From NCBI GenBank assembly GCA_009869945.1, contig WIXG01000109.1:62001-126000 (forward strand): DNA of 64,000 nt. Direction: 5' to 3'. Origin of the DNA: Mesaphorura yosii (Eukaryota; Arthropoda; Collembola; Poduromorpha; Tullbergiidae). Under the pieces are notes generated by a model, which did no database searches, was not told the origin of the DNA, and worked only from the letters and a program-made list of their open reading frames with translations. The position numbers were made by a program, and so were the translations under genes. Position 1 is the first letter of the stretch. Each line of letters begins with the position of its first letter. Shown piece after piece: positions 11,037 through 23,405 of this stretch.

Positions 11037-13404
11037 ATGAACCACGTCAATACACACGAGAGCGAAAGAGAGCTGGAGCCATTGCAGGTGAAGCAAGGCA
11101 ATGGCGGCGTCCCTGCGTCAGAAAAACATGGGCATCTGACACTCAATGACCTCCACTCAGAAGAAGAACCCTTAAATTATAAGTGTGACGAGTTTGACGA
11201 TATTCTCGAAATAGTCGGATCTCAGGGGACATTTCAGAAAATCATTCTGTACGCAATAATTTGCCCCATTGTGACACTGGAACCGCTTTTCACACTCAAC
11301 ACCATTTTTATGTTGTATCTTCCCGACCACTGGTGTCATGTTCCAGGAAGAGGCAACTTCACGTCCTTACAAAGCTGGAAGGACTACACTTTGCCAAAGT
11401 AGGCATGAAAACACGTTAAAGTAGGGAAAATTTGCTTGAAAATGTGATTGGCAGCTACTAATCTTTCTTAGAATTGCTGGAGCCGATGGCAGTGCAAGAC
11501 ACAGCCAATGCGAAGCCTTCAGTAACTCCAGCCGAAGCGCCATCGTCGAATGTTCTTCTTGGGATTTTGACAAGACCGATTTTGAATCCACGATACCTTC
11601 AGAATTCAGTTGGGTTTGTAATACGGCGCACTATGCGACAGATGCACTCACGGCGTGTGCTATTGGAAACGCATTTGGAACAATTTTCTTTGGTCAACTC
11701 GCTGACAAGTTAGTTCAGACTTGAATAGGCACAATTTACGAAGATAATCACGGGTATCGTTTTTTTTGCAGGTACGGACGCAAGCCGATATTTTTCATCA
11801 CACTTTTTATTAACATTTTCTTCCGGACAATCAGTCTCTTTATTCTGAACCATTTCTACATCTTCCTCGTTATCCAGTTCGTTATCGGAACGGCATTCCC
11901 TTCAATGTTCATAAGTCCGTCGATGATTGTGGCAGAAAGCTGCGACAAAGGTAAGGATATTAAAGATATACATATACTGAAGTCAGAACGAATTTCTGTC
12001 AATTTTCTTCACATCCAGATTTTAGAGCCTGGGTGTACGCTGTTACATGGATGATTTGGGTTGGCGGAATGGCAATTCTACCGTTAATCGCATGGGTTTG
12101 TGGGAATTGGTTCTACATTGGGCTTGCAACGTCGATTCCCGGCTTCCTCCTCTTTCTCTACGTTCCGTACCTCCCAGAATCTCCAAGATGGCTAATTTCA
12201 GTCGGCAGGAAAGAAGATGCCGCCAAGGTCATTCAGAAAATCACCAAAACGAATGGAACTCAGGACAAATTGTCAACTGGACAACTAAATAGTATGCTGA
12301 AGCGATTGATAGTGCTGCAAGAGCAAGAAAAAGGCTCGGGCGACCAACGCAGCATCGGCATATGGACACTCTTCAGTCGTCCGAGGCTGGCAAAGAATAC
12401 AATCATGCTAACCATTTCCTGGTACGTCGTCTTTGAACTTTGGATATGAACTAAGCACATGTGCAGCACACTCACGCACGTCATGCAATGATGTGACACT
12501 ACTTGCGTGAGATTGCTAGATTAAGTGGCCCCTAATTAACCGTTTAATACAGGTCTATGAATATCCTTCTGTACTACGGAATTACACTCAACACAGCCAA
12601 CATGAATGGAAATCAGTTTGTAAACTTCTGTCTTCTCTCCTTGATTGAGCTACCATCAAGCTATCTCTGCCGCTACTTGGTCGACAAAGTTGGACGAAGG
12701 TGGACACAAGTCGTCTTTTTCCTGATCAGCACGGCTTGCTGCTTCACTGCAACACTTGGTGCCATTTATTCGAGCTTATCGTTTTTGGTTGTCGCGTCCA
12801 TCCTTGTTGCAAAGTAAGACCTGTATAACAACACCTGAGTGTGCTATCAAGTTCTTTAATTCTTACTTCATCGTCAAAATTGCTGCTGCAGATTTGCGGT
12901 GACGTTGACGTTCCTGGTTGTGTATCTGCAAGGAACAGAAATATTCCCAACACAACTCCGCTCGACTGGCAGTGGATTTGCAGCGACCGTTGGTTCGGCT
13001 GCTGGAGTGTTTGGCCCTTACATTATCTTTATGGTACAGTTGCATCCTTTCAACTTATTTGTATTCGAGCACAATAACTTCAACTGCATTCAACTATTAC
13101 TTATGACCTTGTACTTGTACAGGGCCAATACTTTTCTGCTGCTCCATACATTATCATGGGAATCCTTTCAATGACCGGCATGATCGCATCGTCTTTCCTA
13201 CCGGAAACCTTCTGTCAAACTCTGCCTGAGACTATCGAAGCAGCGAACAATTTTGGAAAGGGAAACAAGTTTTGGAGTTTTGTGCCAACAAACAACGACG
13301 TCTTCGAAGGAACGGAGAAAACGGACGATGGATTGGGACGTCTGAAGTTGAAGACCGTAATGAATAGGAAAGATTGTAATAATTCAAATCAGTATGAATT
13401 ATAG
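11037..13404 (+). CDS. SLC22-type organic ion transporter, copy B
   Basis: Paralogue of the gene at 4656-7335; 621 residues in seven exons: 11037-11398, 11472-11708, 11772-11950, 12019-12421, 12553-12813, 12892-13033 and 13123-13404. The N-terminal cytosolic tail is longer and more acidic than in copy A and is encoded by the same exon as TM1, so copy A's first intron is absent here. Family marks are intact: WCHVPG in the first outer loop, a CSSWDFDKTDFESTIPSEF loop ending in WVC, ADKYGRK, PESPR near residues 312-316, GRRW, and PETFCQTLPETIEA near the end. The exon after 11471 is read in the frame that gives the conserved outer loop; the longest open frame there is a shadow. AATAAA is at 13414-13419. 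Substrate unknown; the outer loop differs strongly from copy A, so the two may have different ligands. Confidence 0.9.
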
Positions 13405-14153
13405 AGCGGAAATAATAAATGTTGGGTGCCTGTTTCTATATTGATGCAATAATTGAATGTTTGCACACCAGAATTCAATAATGTCGAATCGAATACGCGA
13501 GTAATTAGCATTTCTAACGTGTAAAATCTCAGCCCGAGCTTGGCATCGAACAAGATCATCGCATTCTTGGCCGTCATCGTCTTGAAAGTTCTCAACATGT
13601 CGTTTTGTTATTATATGAAAGATTTCTGACATGTACAGTAAGCCTAATTAGAAACAGACCGACACAATACATTGCAAGACTAAATGATCTGCACATGGCC
13701 CTGCACGTAAAATGGCATGGTTTGCCATTGAACCATGAATGAAAAATCCAACTTGAGTGGAGTGTGCGACTTTTTCATCTCACCAACTACCTTACTTCAT
13801 AGTTTGTTAGCACGTCGTGTTGACTTGGTTTATAAATAAAATACCAGTTTTTGCCGTCATCAGCATGAGAGACCACTCGATAGCACAATGACTGCACTTC
13901 AAACGATGTTTCTTGTTTCGGTCAATCAGGTTTATAAATTGTGGATACACCAAGCTTTAGGGAATAAGATAGCAAGAGGTTAAAGATTACTGGAATAAGG
14001 TCCAGCGTCCAGTCTTCAGTCTTTGTTCGCGGTCAGGTTTGCAGGCAAGCTCAGAAGTATTCGACCTCAGTCTTCATTCTTTATTGAGGCTTGTACATTG
14101 TAACTTGCGACATTGTACATCACATTTCGTTCGTACTAGAGCTGACAACAAGA
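13405..14153. other. Intergenic region with a candidate TATA box
   Basis: It holds the 3' UTR of SLC22 copy B and the 5' flank of the first monooxygenase gene. TATAAATA at 13831-13838 is the best core-promoter candidate, about 320 bp upstream of the ATG, which would imply a long 5' UTR. No further gene seen. Confidence 0.4.
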
Positions 14154-17083
14154 ATGGCCATAGCTTTCTCAAGGAACGTGTTGACACTGGCTCTGGCCAT
14201 TTTGTGTGCTTTCCAAGCTGCGAACGCCAACGCGCTTCCAAACTACAAAGACATTTACTGGACGCATCACGTGAGCTTGCCAGCAGGATTTACCATCAAG
14301 TGGACAAAGGCAGATCCAGAATGGCTCATAATGGAAATGGCGGCACCAACAAAAGGTTACATTGGAATTGGATTTTCCAAAAATGGCGGAATGGCTGGAA
14401 GTGATATTGCCCTTGGGTGGGTTGACAAGAATGGACAAGCGCATTTTAAGGTAAGCAATTGCAATTAGGCTATATTTGATTAAGAAAGGTCGAATGATCA
14501 ATCCAGCAATTAATGCACGTGCCAGTATAGTCGACATCGACATCATTTGACTTCATGTATTGTACGTAAACTGCTTGGATACGCAACAACCAGAACTTAA
14601 CGAAGAAGTAGTTGTCCTTGAGTTGCACGTTCCAAGAGTTAAGAAGTGTACTTAGGCTTAACCGCGTGCACGATTAATTTATTTTATAATGGTTCCATGA
14701 ATGCTTTACGCAGGACTATCATGGCACACACAATGGAGCCCCAATTGAGGACGCTCAGCAGGACTATGAATTGATCCATGCGTCAGAGGATGACGTTGGA
14801 ACAAAAATTGTATTCCGGAGGAAATGGGACACATGCGATGAGCAGGACAAGGAGATTGGTGTAAGTTTGACAGTAGGCAGAATTTCATTCGCTTTATCAG
14901 TCCAGTAAAAGTGTCTTCAATCCCAAACACAGGAAAATACAATGAGGCTAATTTGGGCGTGGAGCGAAGAAGATCCGGTAGACGATCGGACGCTACCACA
15001 TCACGGAAGAGGCGAGCATCGGGGCACTCGGAGTATCTTTATGAAAACACAGCCCAAACCAGAGAGATTTCCGGATGAAGACCCAGGCACAAAAATAAAG
15101 CACTGGGACATCCACGTGAAAAATTTTACCGTCCCGCACAAGGAAACGCACTACCTTTGCAAAATCTTCAAGTTTCCAAGAGCTGACAGGAAGCTGCAAA
15201 TGGTTGGGGTGAGTGGAACCGTTCCCATAAGAGAATGCCTTTACCTTAATTTTTTAAAATTTGCTAACTTTTTTACTTTCAGTACCGTCCACTCATTGCC
15301 GATGATGTCTATCCGTACATCCACCACATTGCCGTCTTCAACTGTCACGTCCCGGAATATATTGGAAAGACAGCGGACTTCATGGAAAAGTACTTGGACC
15401 ATGATGCAGGGGACTGCCTTCAAGTGCCCAAGGAGTGGAATGATTTCTGCTACGCCTACAGAATTGGACATGGAATCGGTGGCGAAGGTAATTTAGTATT
15501 TTACTTTTTCTAATATGGTGGGGCTTTATTTTTGCGTCTCTGCCAGGCGAACTGTTTCCACCTTACATTGGAAATACGTTATACGACCCGGAAGAGGGCG
15601 ATTCGTATTTCAGGCTGGAGGTTCATTACGAGAATCCTTATGGAGCAAAATGTAAGGTTGACGTGCCTTTAACTTACTGAAACACCGAAAGCGAAGTTAC
15701 TGAAACCGCATCACGCATGCTACTGCTTTGTTTAGTGACCGACAGTTCTGGAATGCGAATTTTTTACACGGAAGAAATGCGCAAGTATGAGATTTCAATG
15801 CTTTTCGTGGGGCATCGTCGAACTCCTTTTCTGACGATTCCACCGCGACAGGACAATTTTAAGATAACTGGGCACTGTGCTCGAGACTGTACCGAAATGG
15901 TAACAATTCACAATAGCAGGAATTAAAAAAAATTTGCCTGCATAATATTTTGTGTATGCATGCAATTTCAGGGACTTCCAGAAACCGGCATCAAATTACA
16001 CAGCGTGCTTCTTCACGCGCACTTGCGAGCTAAAGCACTGATTCTCCGCCATATTCGAAACGGGAAGGAGCTGGCACCAGTTGCTTTCGTAAGCTTAAAG
16101 TGCATGAGTTGGAGATTAGCGTATAATAATTGTGTAACAATGGAATAATAATACAGGATAATCACTACGATTTCAATTATCAAGAGTACCGCACTCTTGC
16201 TGAGGAAAGAACCGTCTTGCCTGGCGATGAACTGATTGTTGAGTGCGATTACGAAACTGTGAACAATGACACATTTGTCTTTGTAAGGAATTTACTCGGA
16301 GAAATCAGGAGTGCCTGATTAAAACTTTGTCATTCGTGTACAGGGAGGACTTTCCACGAAACGCGAAATGTGTGAGGCCTTCATATATTTCTACCCCAAA
16401 ACAACTCTTGTAGACTGCCGCAGCCAGCCTGAGTTGTACTCCTTTCTGGATGTGATGGGCGTTAAAAGCGTGAGCGGAGAATGGTTGACCAAGCTGAACT
16501 TGCCCTACGATCCGATGAACATTAAGGAGTAAGAGCGATAGGCCATAAGGTTCTAAGGCTAACGAGATGCGAAGTTCATGAACTGATAATCTATTCGCAT
16601 TCAAAGGGAAGACCGTGAGAAATCGATTCCGGACGACTCCGTCGTGGTGGATTTGTTCAGTGACAAACCAGTCACGTTAGAAATGTTTAACTCAGTAGAA
16701 ATCCCATCGAAAAATAAGAGCCTTCAAGAACACATGAATAAACTGAACTGGAAGGACCACGACTTCGTGTCGAAAGTAGAGTACCAATGGAGAAATGGGC
16801 CACGGTACATGCATTGTGGAAAACATGGCGGAATCCGGATTCCAAGCAAGGTTGACAAACTCATTGAAAAACGGGTTATGAATGAGTTTGCGATCATTTA
16901 ATTTGCCTCATTTTCTTCTTGCAGCATATCCAGAAAATCCCGACGTACAAACCTTATCAAATACCCCCCAAGCAATGTTTGAGGTCCGCGCCCGGAGCGT
17001 CAAGTGATGGCGTATCTCGACATACGGGTCATACGACCACATTTCTTGCGTGTATCATCATGATGTTTCACCGCATGATTTAA
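14154..17083 (+). CDS. DBH-like copper monooxygenase (MOXD1 family), copy A
   Basis: A DOMON plus copper type II ascorbate-dependent monooxygenase. Eleven exons: 14154-14450, 14714-14860, 14933-15208, 15283-15487, 15547-15651, 15736-15899, 15972-16088, 16157-16282, 16344-16528, 16607-16850 and 16925-17083 (674 residues). A signal peptide (residues 1-26) is followed by a DOMON domain (about 30-150) with GYIGIGFS and DIALGWVD. The two catalytic lobes carry the family's copper ligands: the HH pair at 254-255 (HHIAVFNC), the His-x-His at 413-415 (LLHAHL) and the Met in GLSTKREMC near 488. By family knowledge it hydroxylates a small amine-like substrate in the secretory pathway; MOXD1 substrates are unsettled. 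The last intron has a weak GTTGAC donor. Retaining it would replace the hydrophobic tail with a short polar one. AATAAA is at 17267-17272. Copy B lies at 19935-22787. Confidence 0.9.
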
Positions 17084-17880
17084 TACTTCAAACTTCCGCC
17101 TTTTCTTTCTAATTTAATTGAGTTGGCTGTCCTAATTACTTACTCTTAATTGATTAGGTTATTTAATTGCCTGCTGATTTGTCTATCATAATCTAGGTTT
17201 CACAAAGCTTGGTTTCAATAAGAATTAGTGAGTTGTGTGCTGAGAACTTCTTAAAATAGTTCTTGTAATAAACCTGTTTTGATGATTATGCGTGAACCCA
17301 GAATGTTGAAAACTCGTTCTTGACGATAATTGGGAAAGGTAATCGGAAAATTCGAAGTACAAAAATCCTTGGCGTGACCTTTCGACCACGTCAGGTCACT
17401 AAGTAAACAACAAATTGAACAAATCAACAAAAAATGTCCATTTCGGGTTTTCCGATTACCTTCGCCAATTGTGCAAGTGAACGGTCTTCTTTAAGTACTA
17501 TCTTGTGTAACAGGTACCAGCCACTGACCTTACTTGATCTGTTCCTGACTGAGGCAAGATAATAAACGAAGAAATTATTTTGGTTCATTCGAAGTTCGGA
17601 CTTCGGATTTACTGAATCTCTTTCACATGCATGTTATTCTTATTCTTGTTCATTATTCACTCATCACACAACTTAATTGCTTATAAACCAGAAACCTCAC
17701 AACCATAAAATTCTTGATTTGCGCACTCTTAGCCAACAACCAATGCCAATGAACTAAAGAACGTATTTACGCAATTATCGTCTTTTGTGCGGTTCGTTGG
17801 TTATCAGGAGCATAAAATGAAATTCATCTCACGGACTCAGGCGTCATTTCAACTGTCGAACGCCTGTAGATTACGTCAAA
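17084..17880. other. Intergenic region carrying 3' UTR, the inverted repeat and lectin promoter
   Basis: Apart from the inverted-repeat element and the AATAAA at 17267-17272, a CATAAAA about 65 bp before the lectin ATG is a weak TATA candidate. A small hairpin with TCGG loop (CGAAGT / ACTTCG) is at about 17590-17605. No gene seen. Confidence 0.4.
17328..17470. repeat. 143-bp inverted-repeat (MITE-like) element
   Basis: The ends 17328-17354 and 17444-17470 are inverted copies. AATTGG, two mismatched bases, then AAGGTAATCGGAAAA on the left pairs with its complement on the right, with further mismatches only at the inner edge. A second, smaller inverted repeat (GTGACCT at 17374-17380, AGGTCAC at 17393-17399) lies near the centre. 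No coding sequence is inside. The form suits a miniature inverted-repeat transposable element or an RNA hairpin; I cannot see a clear target-site duplication. Confidence 0.55.
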
Positions 17881-18726
17881 ATGACTTTCTTTCGCATTGT
17901 CGTTCTTCTGGCTTTCATCGTCAATACAATTTCAGTCGAAGTTGAAAAAGCTGAAGTTGAAGGTGAGGATTGTAACGCATTCGACGCTGGGTTCCAAATT
18001 CGGGGAACCGGAAGTGGACTGTGTATAGCGGTGGCCGCTGGAAGCACGACCAACAACGCCAAGATCGTCACCTATTTGTGCGATAACTTGGCGCGCTCCC
18101 AGTGGATCTTCGTGCCAATTGCAGAAGATGTGAGTTAGCAACTAGTCCAAGTTAAAAGAGATTGATCTGATAACCATTTGATTTTGGCTCCGTATTGCTT
18201 TGCTCAGAGTGCGGGTTTCCAAATCCAAAATGTTGCAAGTGGACTCTGCATTGCTGTGGCTGCTGGCGCTGTTAACAACAATGCTGCAATCGTTCAATAC
18301 ACATGCGACAACTTGCCCCGGAGCCAGTGGAATATCGTGGATCAATCAGGAGCAGGGACAGTAGGACCTTTATTCAAAAGTTTTAAATATACATGTTTCG
18401 GATCGGGAATTAACGCTTGATGATTTGTCATGCCCGCCTTCCTAGAACGTGATGATTAAGGGAGTCGGCAGTGGGAAATGCCTCGCGGTAGCTGCAGGAC
18501 AGTCTACCGTCAATACTCCATTGGTTCTCTACGACTGCGACGGCTTAGCCAGGAGCCAATGGTCCGGGATAGACGGAAGTGGAACGATCTTGCCACTCAG
18601 GGTTAGACCATTACGTGATTCCTGATTTAAAATTTTCATATGTAATCTGAAATTTCTCCCTTGTGATTTCAGCCTACACAAACGCCGATAAGATACATTC
18701 CGTACCCAGTTGCACGTGCCGCGTGA
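17881..18726 (+). CDS. Secreted ricin-B-type beta-trefoil lectin
   Basis: Four exons: 17881-18129, 18208-18360, 18446-18601 and 18673-18726 (203 residues). A signal peptide (about residues 1-18) precedes three tandem copies of a roughly 50-residue unit. Each unit has a Gly-x-Cys-Ile/Leu-Ala-Val-Ala-Ala-Gly core, an Asn-rich turn, a Tyr-x-Cys/Asp-Cys-Asp segment and a final RSQW, which is the QxW signature of R-type lectins. All introns are phase 0 and fall between units, so one exon encodes one subdomain. The last exon adds a short Pro-rich tail. R-type lectins bind galactose or related sugars. This one has no attached enzymatic domain and would be an extracellular glycan-binding protein, for instance in digestion or defence (inference). 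It lies between the two monooxygenase copies on the same strand. AATAAA is at 18944-18949. Confidence 0.85.
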
Positions 18727-19934
18727 ACATGATTGACGAATTTCGAAACCATCGTTTAGATCAAAAGCCATTTGTTATGGTACATATGCTTTAGCACTTG
18801 AATAATATCTCCCTGCATCAGATGCAACTTGCAGTACCGAGGAAAATGAAGCAGTACATTTTCTACGTGACCTACTTTGCTGGGTATTGATTTCAGAGGA
18901 TTCAAATTGAGTGCCGCTAGCACAGGCTCAAGGCTCCTGTGGCAATAAATCAAATCTTCTTCCTTTCATGGTGATAGTCCCACTCACGCACTACTCTTTG
19001 GAAGCCTGAATTAAGCCGATGAATAATTGATGCTGAAGATAACACGGCCGACTGAGCCATGGTTTGTTACCGACTGACAACATTCATCGTGTTCTTTCTT
19101 TGAGGTTTTGAAGAGGTGAGGACAATGATCCTCAAGCAATGGATCCAGATAATCTAGAAACCAGTAATTATTTATTGCGACACACTTTCCGTGAGTATTG
19201 TCGATAGCATGCCTTCCATTAATTCCAATTTGTACAAGTGAGTCGTGCTAATTCGATCCTCATTCCATTTCGGATTGCCGTTCCGTTTTGCGTTTGTGGT
19301 CTCGTCGTGTAAAAAGTCGCACACTTTCTCCATTCGCTTTCGCATGTGTCCATTTTAGTCAATTATTTCTTTAAATTGAAACTCATTCCACATACGCGTC
19401 TCTCCTGTGACACGCGCACCGACGCACCCACACGTTAAAGGCAAAAGAATCACCGGAATCAATTATCATCAGTAATGTAACGAGTTTCGTGCATGCTCGG
19501 ACGTTCGAGATTCACATGTGCGTTCCAGAGTGGACAGTGGACACGGGTTATTGACATTTTTCGTGTTTTCCTGTTTGGGACGACTTCCGCCACAAAAATT
19601 CCGTCGTAAAGGGGTTCTATTTTCAGTTGTTTTCTTTCCGCTTTCTTGGGTTGAGTTCTGTTGAGTGACATTCTCCCTGTTCGTTTGGTGAGAGACGAAG
19701 GGTCAATCCTGAGCTCACTAATCTGGTGTCTGTTTTCATGCAATGTGCATATCCGTAAAGCCTTGAGAACTGCCTGAGAAACGTTGTCTTTTCTTTTTGT
19801 AATGCGATGCGACAAGGCCGGGTTCAGAATGAATTCATAATTTTCCAGTGCGCTGGATGATTTTTGCTCTCCAGCAAACAGCAAAGAAACTAATGAAGTG
19901 TGACGTGAAGGTGCGAGTGCGAGTGGTAGTTAAC
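18727..19934. other. Intergenic region of 1.2 kb, no gene accepted
   Basis: It includes the lectin 3' UTR and the flank of monooxygenase copy B. A 141-codon frame on the - strand at 19459-19884 has no recognisable domain and no supporting context, so it is not annotated. Confidence 0.4.
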
Positions 19935-22787
19935 ATGAAGTTCACAATCTCGCTGCTCACCACAACCCTTCTGGGCATCCTGGTCACGATGACCCGAGCC
20001 ACATCCATAAATCAGGGTCAGGGCACGGGCACAAGCATAACGAACACAAAGGAAAACTTTTTCCAGAAGTGGACACACGAACTGGACTTTGACGGTGGTA
20101 TGAGGGTGAAATGGAGTTCTCTGGACCCGTACTACATGACAATGGAAATATTTGCGCCGACACGGGGATACGTTGGCGTTGGATTCTCTCCAAGCGGGGC
20201 AATGACGGGAGCGGACATTGTCATCGGGTGGGTGACACCTGAAGGAATTCCGATGATTAGAGATTACCACGGAGTGGAAAATGGGCACCCAATCGAAGAT
20301 TTTCAACAAGATTACGACTTGATCGCGGCTACAGAACGTGAGGACGGGACGACGATCGTGTTCCGAAGACGCTGGGACACGTGCGACGAGTTTGACATGC
20401 AAATTGGGGTAAGAGTGCGAGTGTGAACGCTGTGGTCGGTGGCTTCTGATGTTCGAGTTGCTAATGCACTCCTTTTAATTCTCTTAGGAAGACACAATGC
20501 GACTGATCTGGGCTTGGAATGAAAATGACCCGCAGCAATTTCCAAGTCTTGTCTTTCCGTGGCATGGCAAAACGACGCGTGGAGTTCGAAGCGTCTTTAT
20601 GAGAAATCCGATTTCAACGAAGAGATTTCCTGACTCAAACCCAAGTTCAGTGGAGAATCAAAATGTGAAAAGTTGGGATGTGCGCGTCAACAATGTAAGA
20701 AAAACGCTACTTAAAGACATGTCCCTTAAATTCAAAATCTACCTTCAATATTTACGTTTTGCGTCTAGGTTCGGGTGTCCAGCAAAGAAACAACGTACAT
20801 ATGCAAGCTGATAAAATTTCAGGCACGGCAAGGCCCGAAACACATTATCGGGGTAAGTTTTGGCTTGCACTCAACACCGAAACGGTCGGAGATCTCGAAT
20901 TCGAGGTTAAATTTTTACATTACAGTTTCGACCAATGGTGGAGGACAGAAATCGTGCCAGTGTTCATCATATTACTTTATATCACTGCCACGTTCCTTAT
21001 TTCGGCAAACCAAGCGATGTTCTGGAACGTTACATTAATCAACCGGAAGAAGATTGCTTTGAGTCAAAATCAGAGTATTACATTTTTTGCATGGCATTTG
21101 CATTTGCATGGAGCGTGGGCTCAGAAGGTTAGGCCTGACGCCTGGACGGACATTGTTACGTTGTAAATGATGTGAAAGGACTCACCTCGCCTACTAATAA
21201 TTTGCTTGTTTTAGGTGAAATGCTACCCAGTCATCTCGGAATTCCTTTGGGGGATTACACGGAAGAACCAACATACTTTAAATTTGAGGTTCATTACGAC
21301 AACCCGTCCAGACAGTCATGTAAGTTCTTTAGCTTACGCATATGTAACGCTGCCACTACACTGTTGCTGGTATTTAACATCCACTTAATTCTGCGATTCT
21401 TTTCAGTCTATGACAATTCCGGCCTCCGCATTTTCTACACTGACAAACTACGCCAGTTTGATGTTGGGACACTATTCCTTGGACATCGGGTTTCACCATT
21501 TCACTTAATACCTCAAGCACAGCCGAGCTTCACGACATATGGACTCTGTTCAGCGGATTGTACGCAAAACGTGAGAAAACCATGATAAAGCATTCGAGGA
21601 TCTCAGCATTACTTATTAATTACTTTCTCCTCGTAGGGCTTGAACCCGGGTGGAATAAAAGTTAAGAATGTTGTCCTACATGCGCATTTGGCTGGGAAGT
21701 CGCTTAAACTGCGACACATCCGAAATGGAGTTGAACTGGAGCCAATTGCTGAGGTGTGTCATTCGAATTCTGCGACCAGCGTAGCAAACTGCGTACAGTT
21801 CGGCAAGATTTATAGTTGCTTTGCTTCACATTTTGACAGGACAAACACTTTGATTTCAATTATCAACAATACCGGGAACTGCCAGAAGAGAAAACGGTGC
21901 TGCCCGGCGATGAGCTGCTGCTGGAATGTTCCTACGACACGCTGAACAGAAACAACATGACATTAGTAAGTGTAAGCGCAGAGAATTTTCTTATAAAACT
22001 ATACATGACTAAATTCAGCATTCTATCAAAAAGGGAGGCGCATCAACTCGGCAAGAGATGTGCCAGTCAATTCTTCTGTATTATCCCAAATCGAACATTT
22101 CCGATTGTCGAAGCCAGCCAGAATTCAACTCATTTTTCAATGCACTCAACATTCAGAATGTCAGTGGCGAGTTGATGCAGACGCTGTTGATGCCTATGAA
22201 GTAAGTGCCAAATTGCATTTGGTGAGTTCTTGTCCTTTTCATTGAATTGATACGATTTGATTCTGTGCTTCATTAAAGGTCACCTTCAATGCCTGGCACT
22301 CAACGTATGCTGCCAGATGATGTGTTGCAGATGGAACGGAAGCAAAAAGAGCACCTGTTAGCTCGTCCATTCGACCACGTGCAAATTATGAAGCCAGCCA
22401 ATTTGGCATCAGCATCCAGAAACGTTGGCGAGTATCTTCGACAAATGAACTGGAACGACGCGAGCATGGTAAAAAGTATTGAAGAGTCTTGGCGGAATGG
22501 GGATCATTACATGTTTTGTGCAAGCGCTTCAATGAATACAATACCAAATGCGGTAAGAAGTGATGGAAAGGTGTCCTGGTTAAAATTGGGGTTAAATGTA
22601 AATTTTATGCGTCTTGCAGAAGTTGGTCACTAAAATCCCAAAATTTCAACCCTACGCAAACGATCCACGTTCAGCGTGCCGCTATCCCTTTGGGAATCGG
22701 AATACTGCATTTCGTCTGAGCGGTTTTATTCATTTTAGTGTAGGGCTCAGTTTGGCGCTCTTGATGGTTTTTGCAGCGATGGCGTAG
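19935..22787 (+). CDS. DBH-like copper monooxygenase (MOXD1 family), copy B
   Basis: Paralogue of the gene at 14154-17083; 695 residues in eleven exons: 19935-20408, 20488-20694, 20769-20852, 20926-21127, 21215-21319, 21407-21570, 21637-21753, 21840-21965, 22034-22200, 22279-22552 and 22620-22787. The ATG at 19935 begins a clear signal peptide (MKFTISLLTTTLLGILVTM). The DOMON domain has GYVGVGFS and DIVIGWV. Copper-site residues are intact: HH at about 269-270 (VHHITLYHC), HAH at 427-429 and Met in GGASTRQEMC near 502. The C-terminus is a long hydrophobic stretch ending at the stop (GLSLALLMVFAAMA), which suggests a GPI signal or tail anchor. Four exons (105, 164, 117, 126 bp) match copy A in length. 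Copy B lacks copy A's first intron but has an extra one at 20695-20768. AATAAA is at 22935-22940. Confidence 0.9.
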
Positions 22788-23405
22788 AATAACAATTGCT
22801 GTCGTTATATTGAAAGTTAATCGTGAATATGTCTTCTTGCCGTTGTATAAAGCTATTGCTACTTTCACACTTAACTCATTTACTTGTAAATAATACTTGT
22901 ATTGTATTAGGTTATTTAATGATCCTATATTTTAAATAAAATGCACAATTACTGGTTTAAGTTGAGTAAAAGAACTTAAAATCTCGCGCGCGAACTGATG
23001 GCGAACAGTATTTCCAGTAGTATTAAACAAAAATGATGAACAAAGTAAACGGAGCGAAGCTCCTTCAAACCTTCGCTGTCCGTTCTCTGGAATTTTCGCA
23101 TCCAGCCGAGCCCGTACGAAATGTAAATTGTAGCCATTATAGCATGCAAGTTTCGCAAAAGCAAGTGTTGTGTGCAAAAAACAGAAACAACAAATTACTC
23201 TTTACGCAACAAAAACGAAGCGCAAAAGATTACGTATTCGCTTGATTAACTTGGCGAAATTAAACTCGTCACAGAATCGTAAGTGAGGAAGTGAGTTGTG
23301 AGTTAATTTACGTATTTACGTCTGTTCGTACTTTCTTGTTCATTTCCATTAAGGTAAACCCAGCTGTATTGTCAATTCGACAATTGCTAAAACATCTGCC
23401 TCAAA
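22788..23405. other. Intergenic region, no gene seen
   Basis: 3' UTR of monooxygenase B with its AATAAA, then the 5' flank of the EDF1 gene. The pyrimidine-rich stretch just before the EDF1 ATG may be a 5' UTR, but I cannot define a start site. Confidence 0.4.

Noticed and set aside
19459..19884. 141-codon open frame on the - strand
   Set aside because: No domain, no signal peptide, no splice context, and it overlaps the 5' flank of monooxygenase B. A chance frame is likely.
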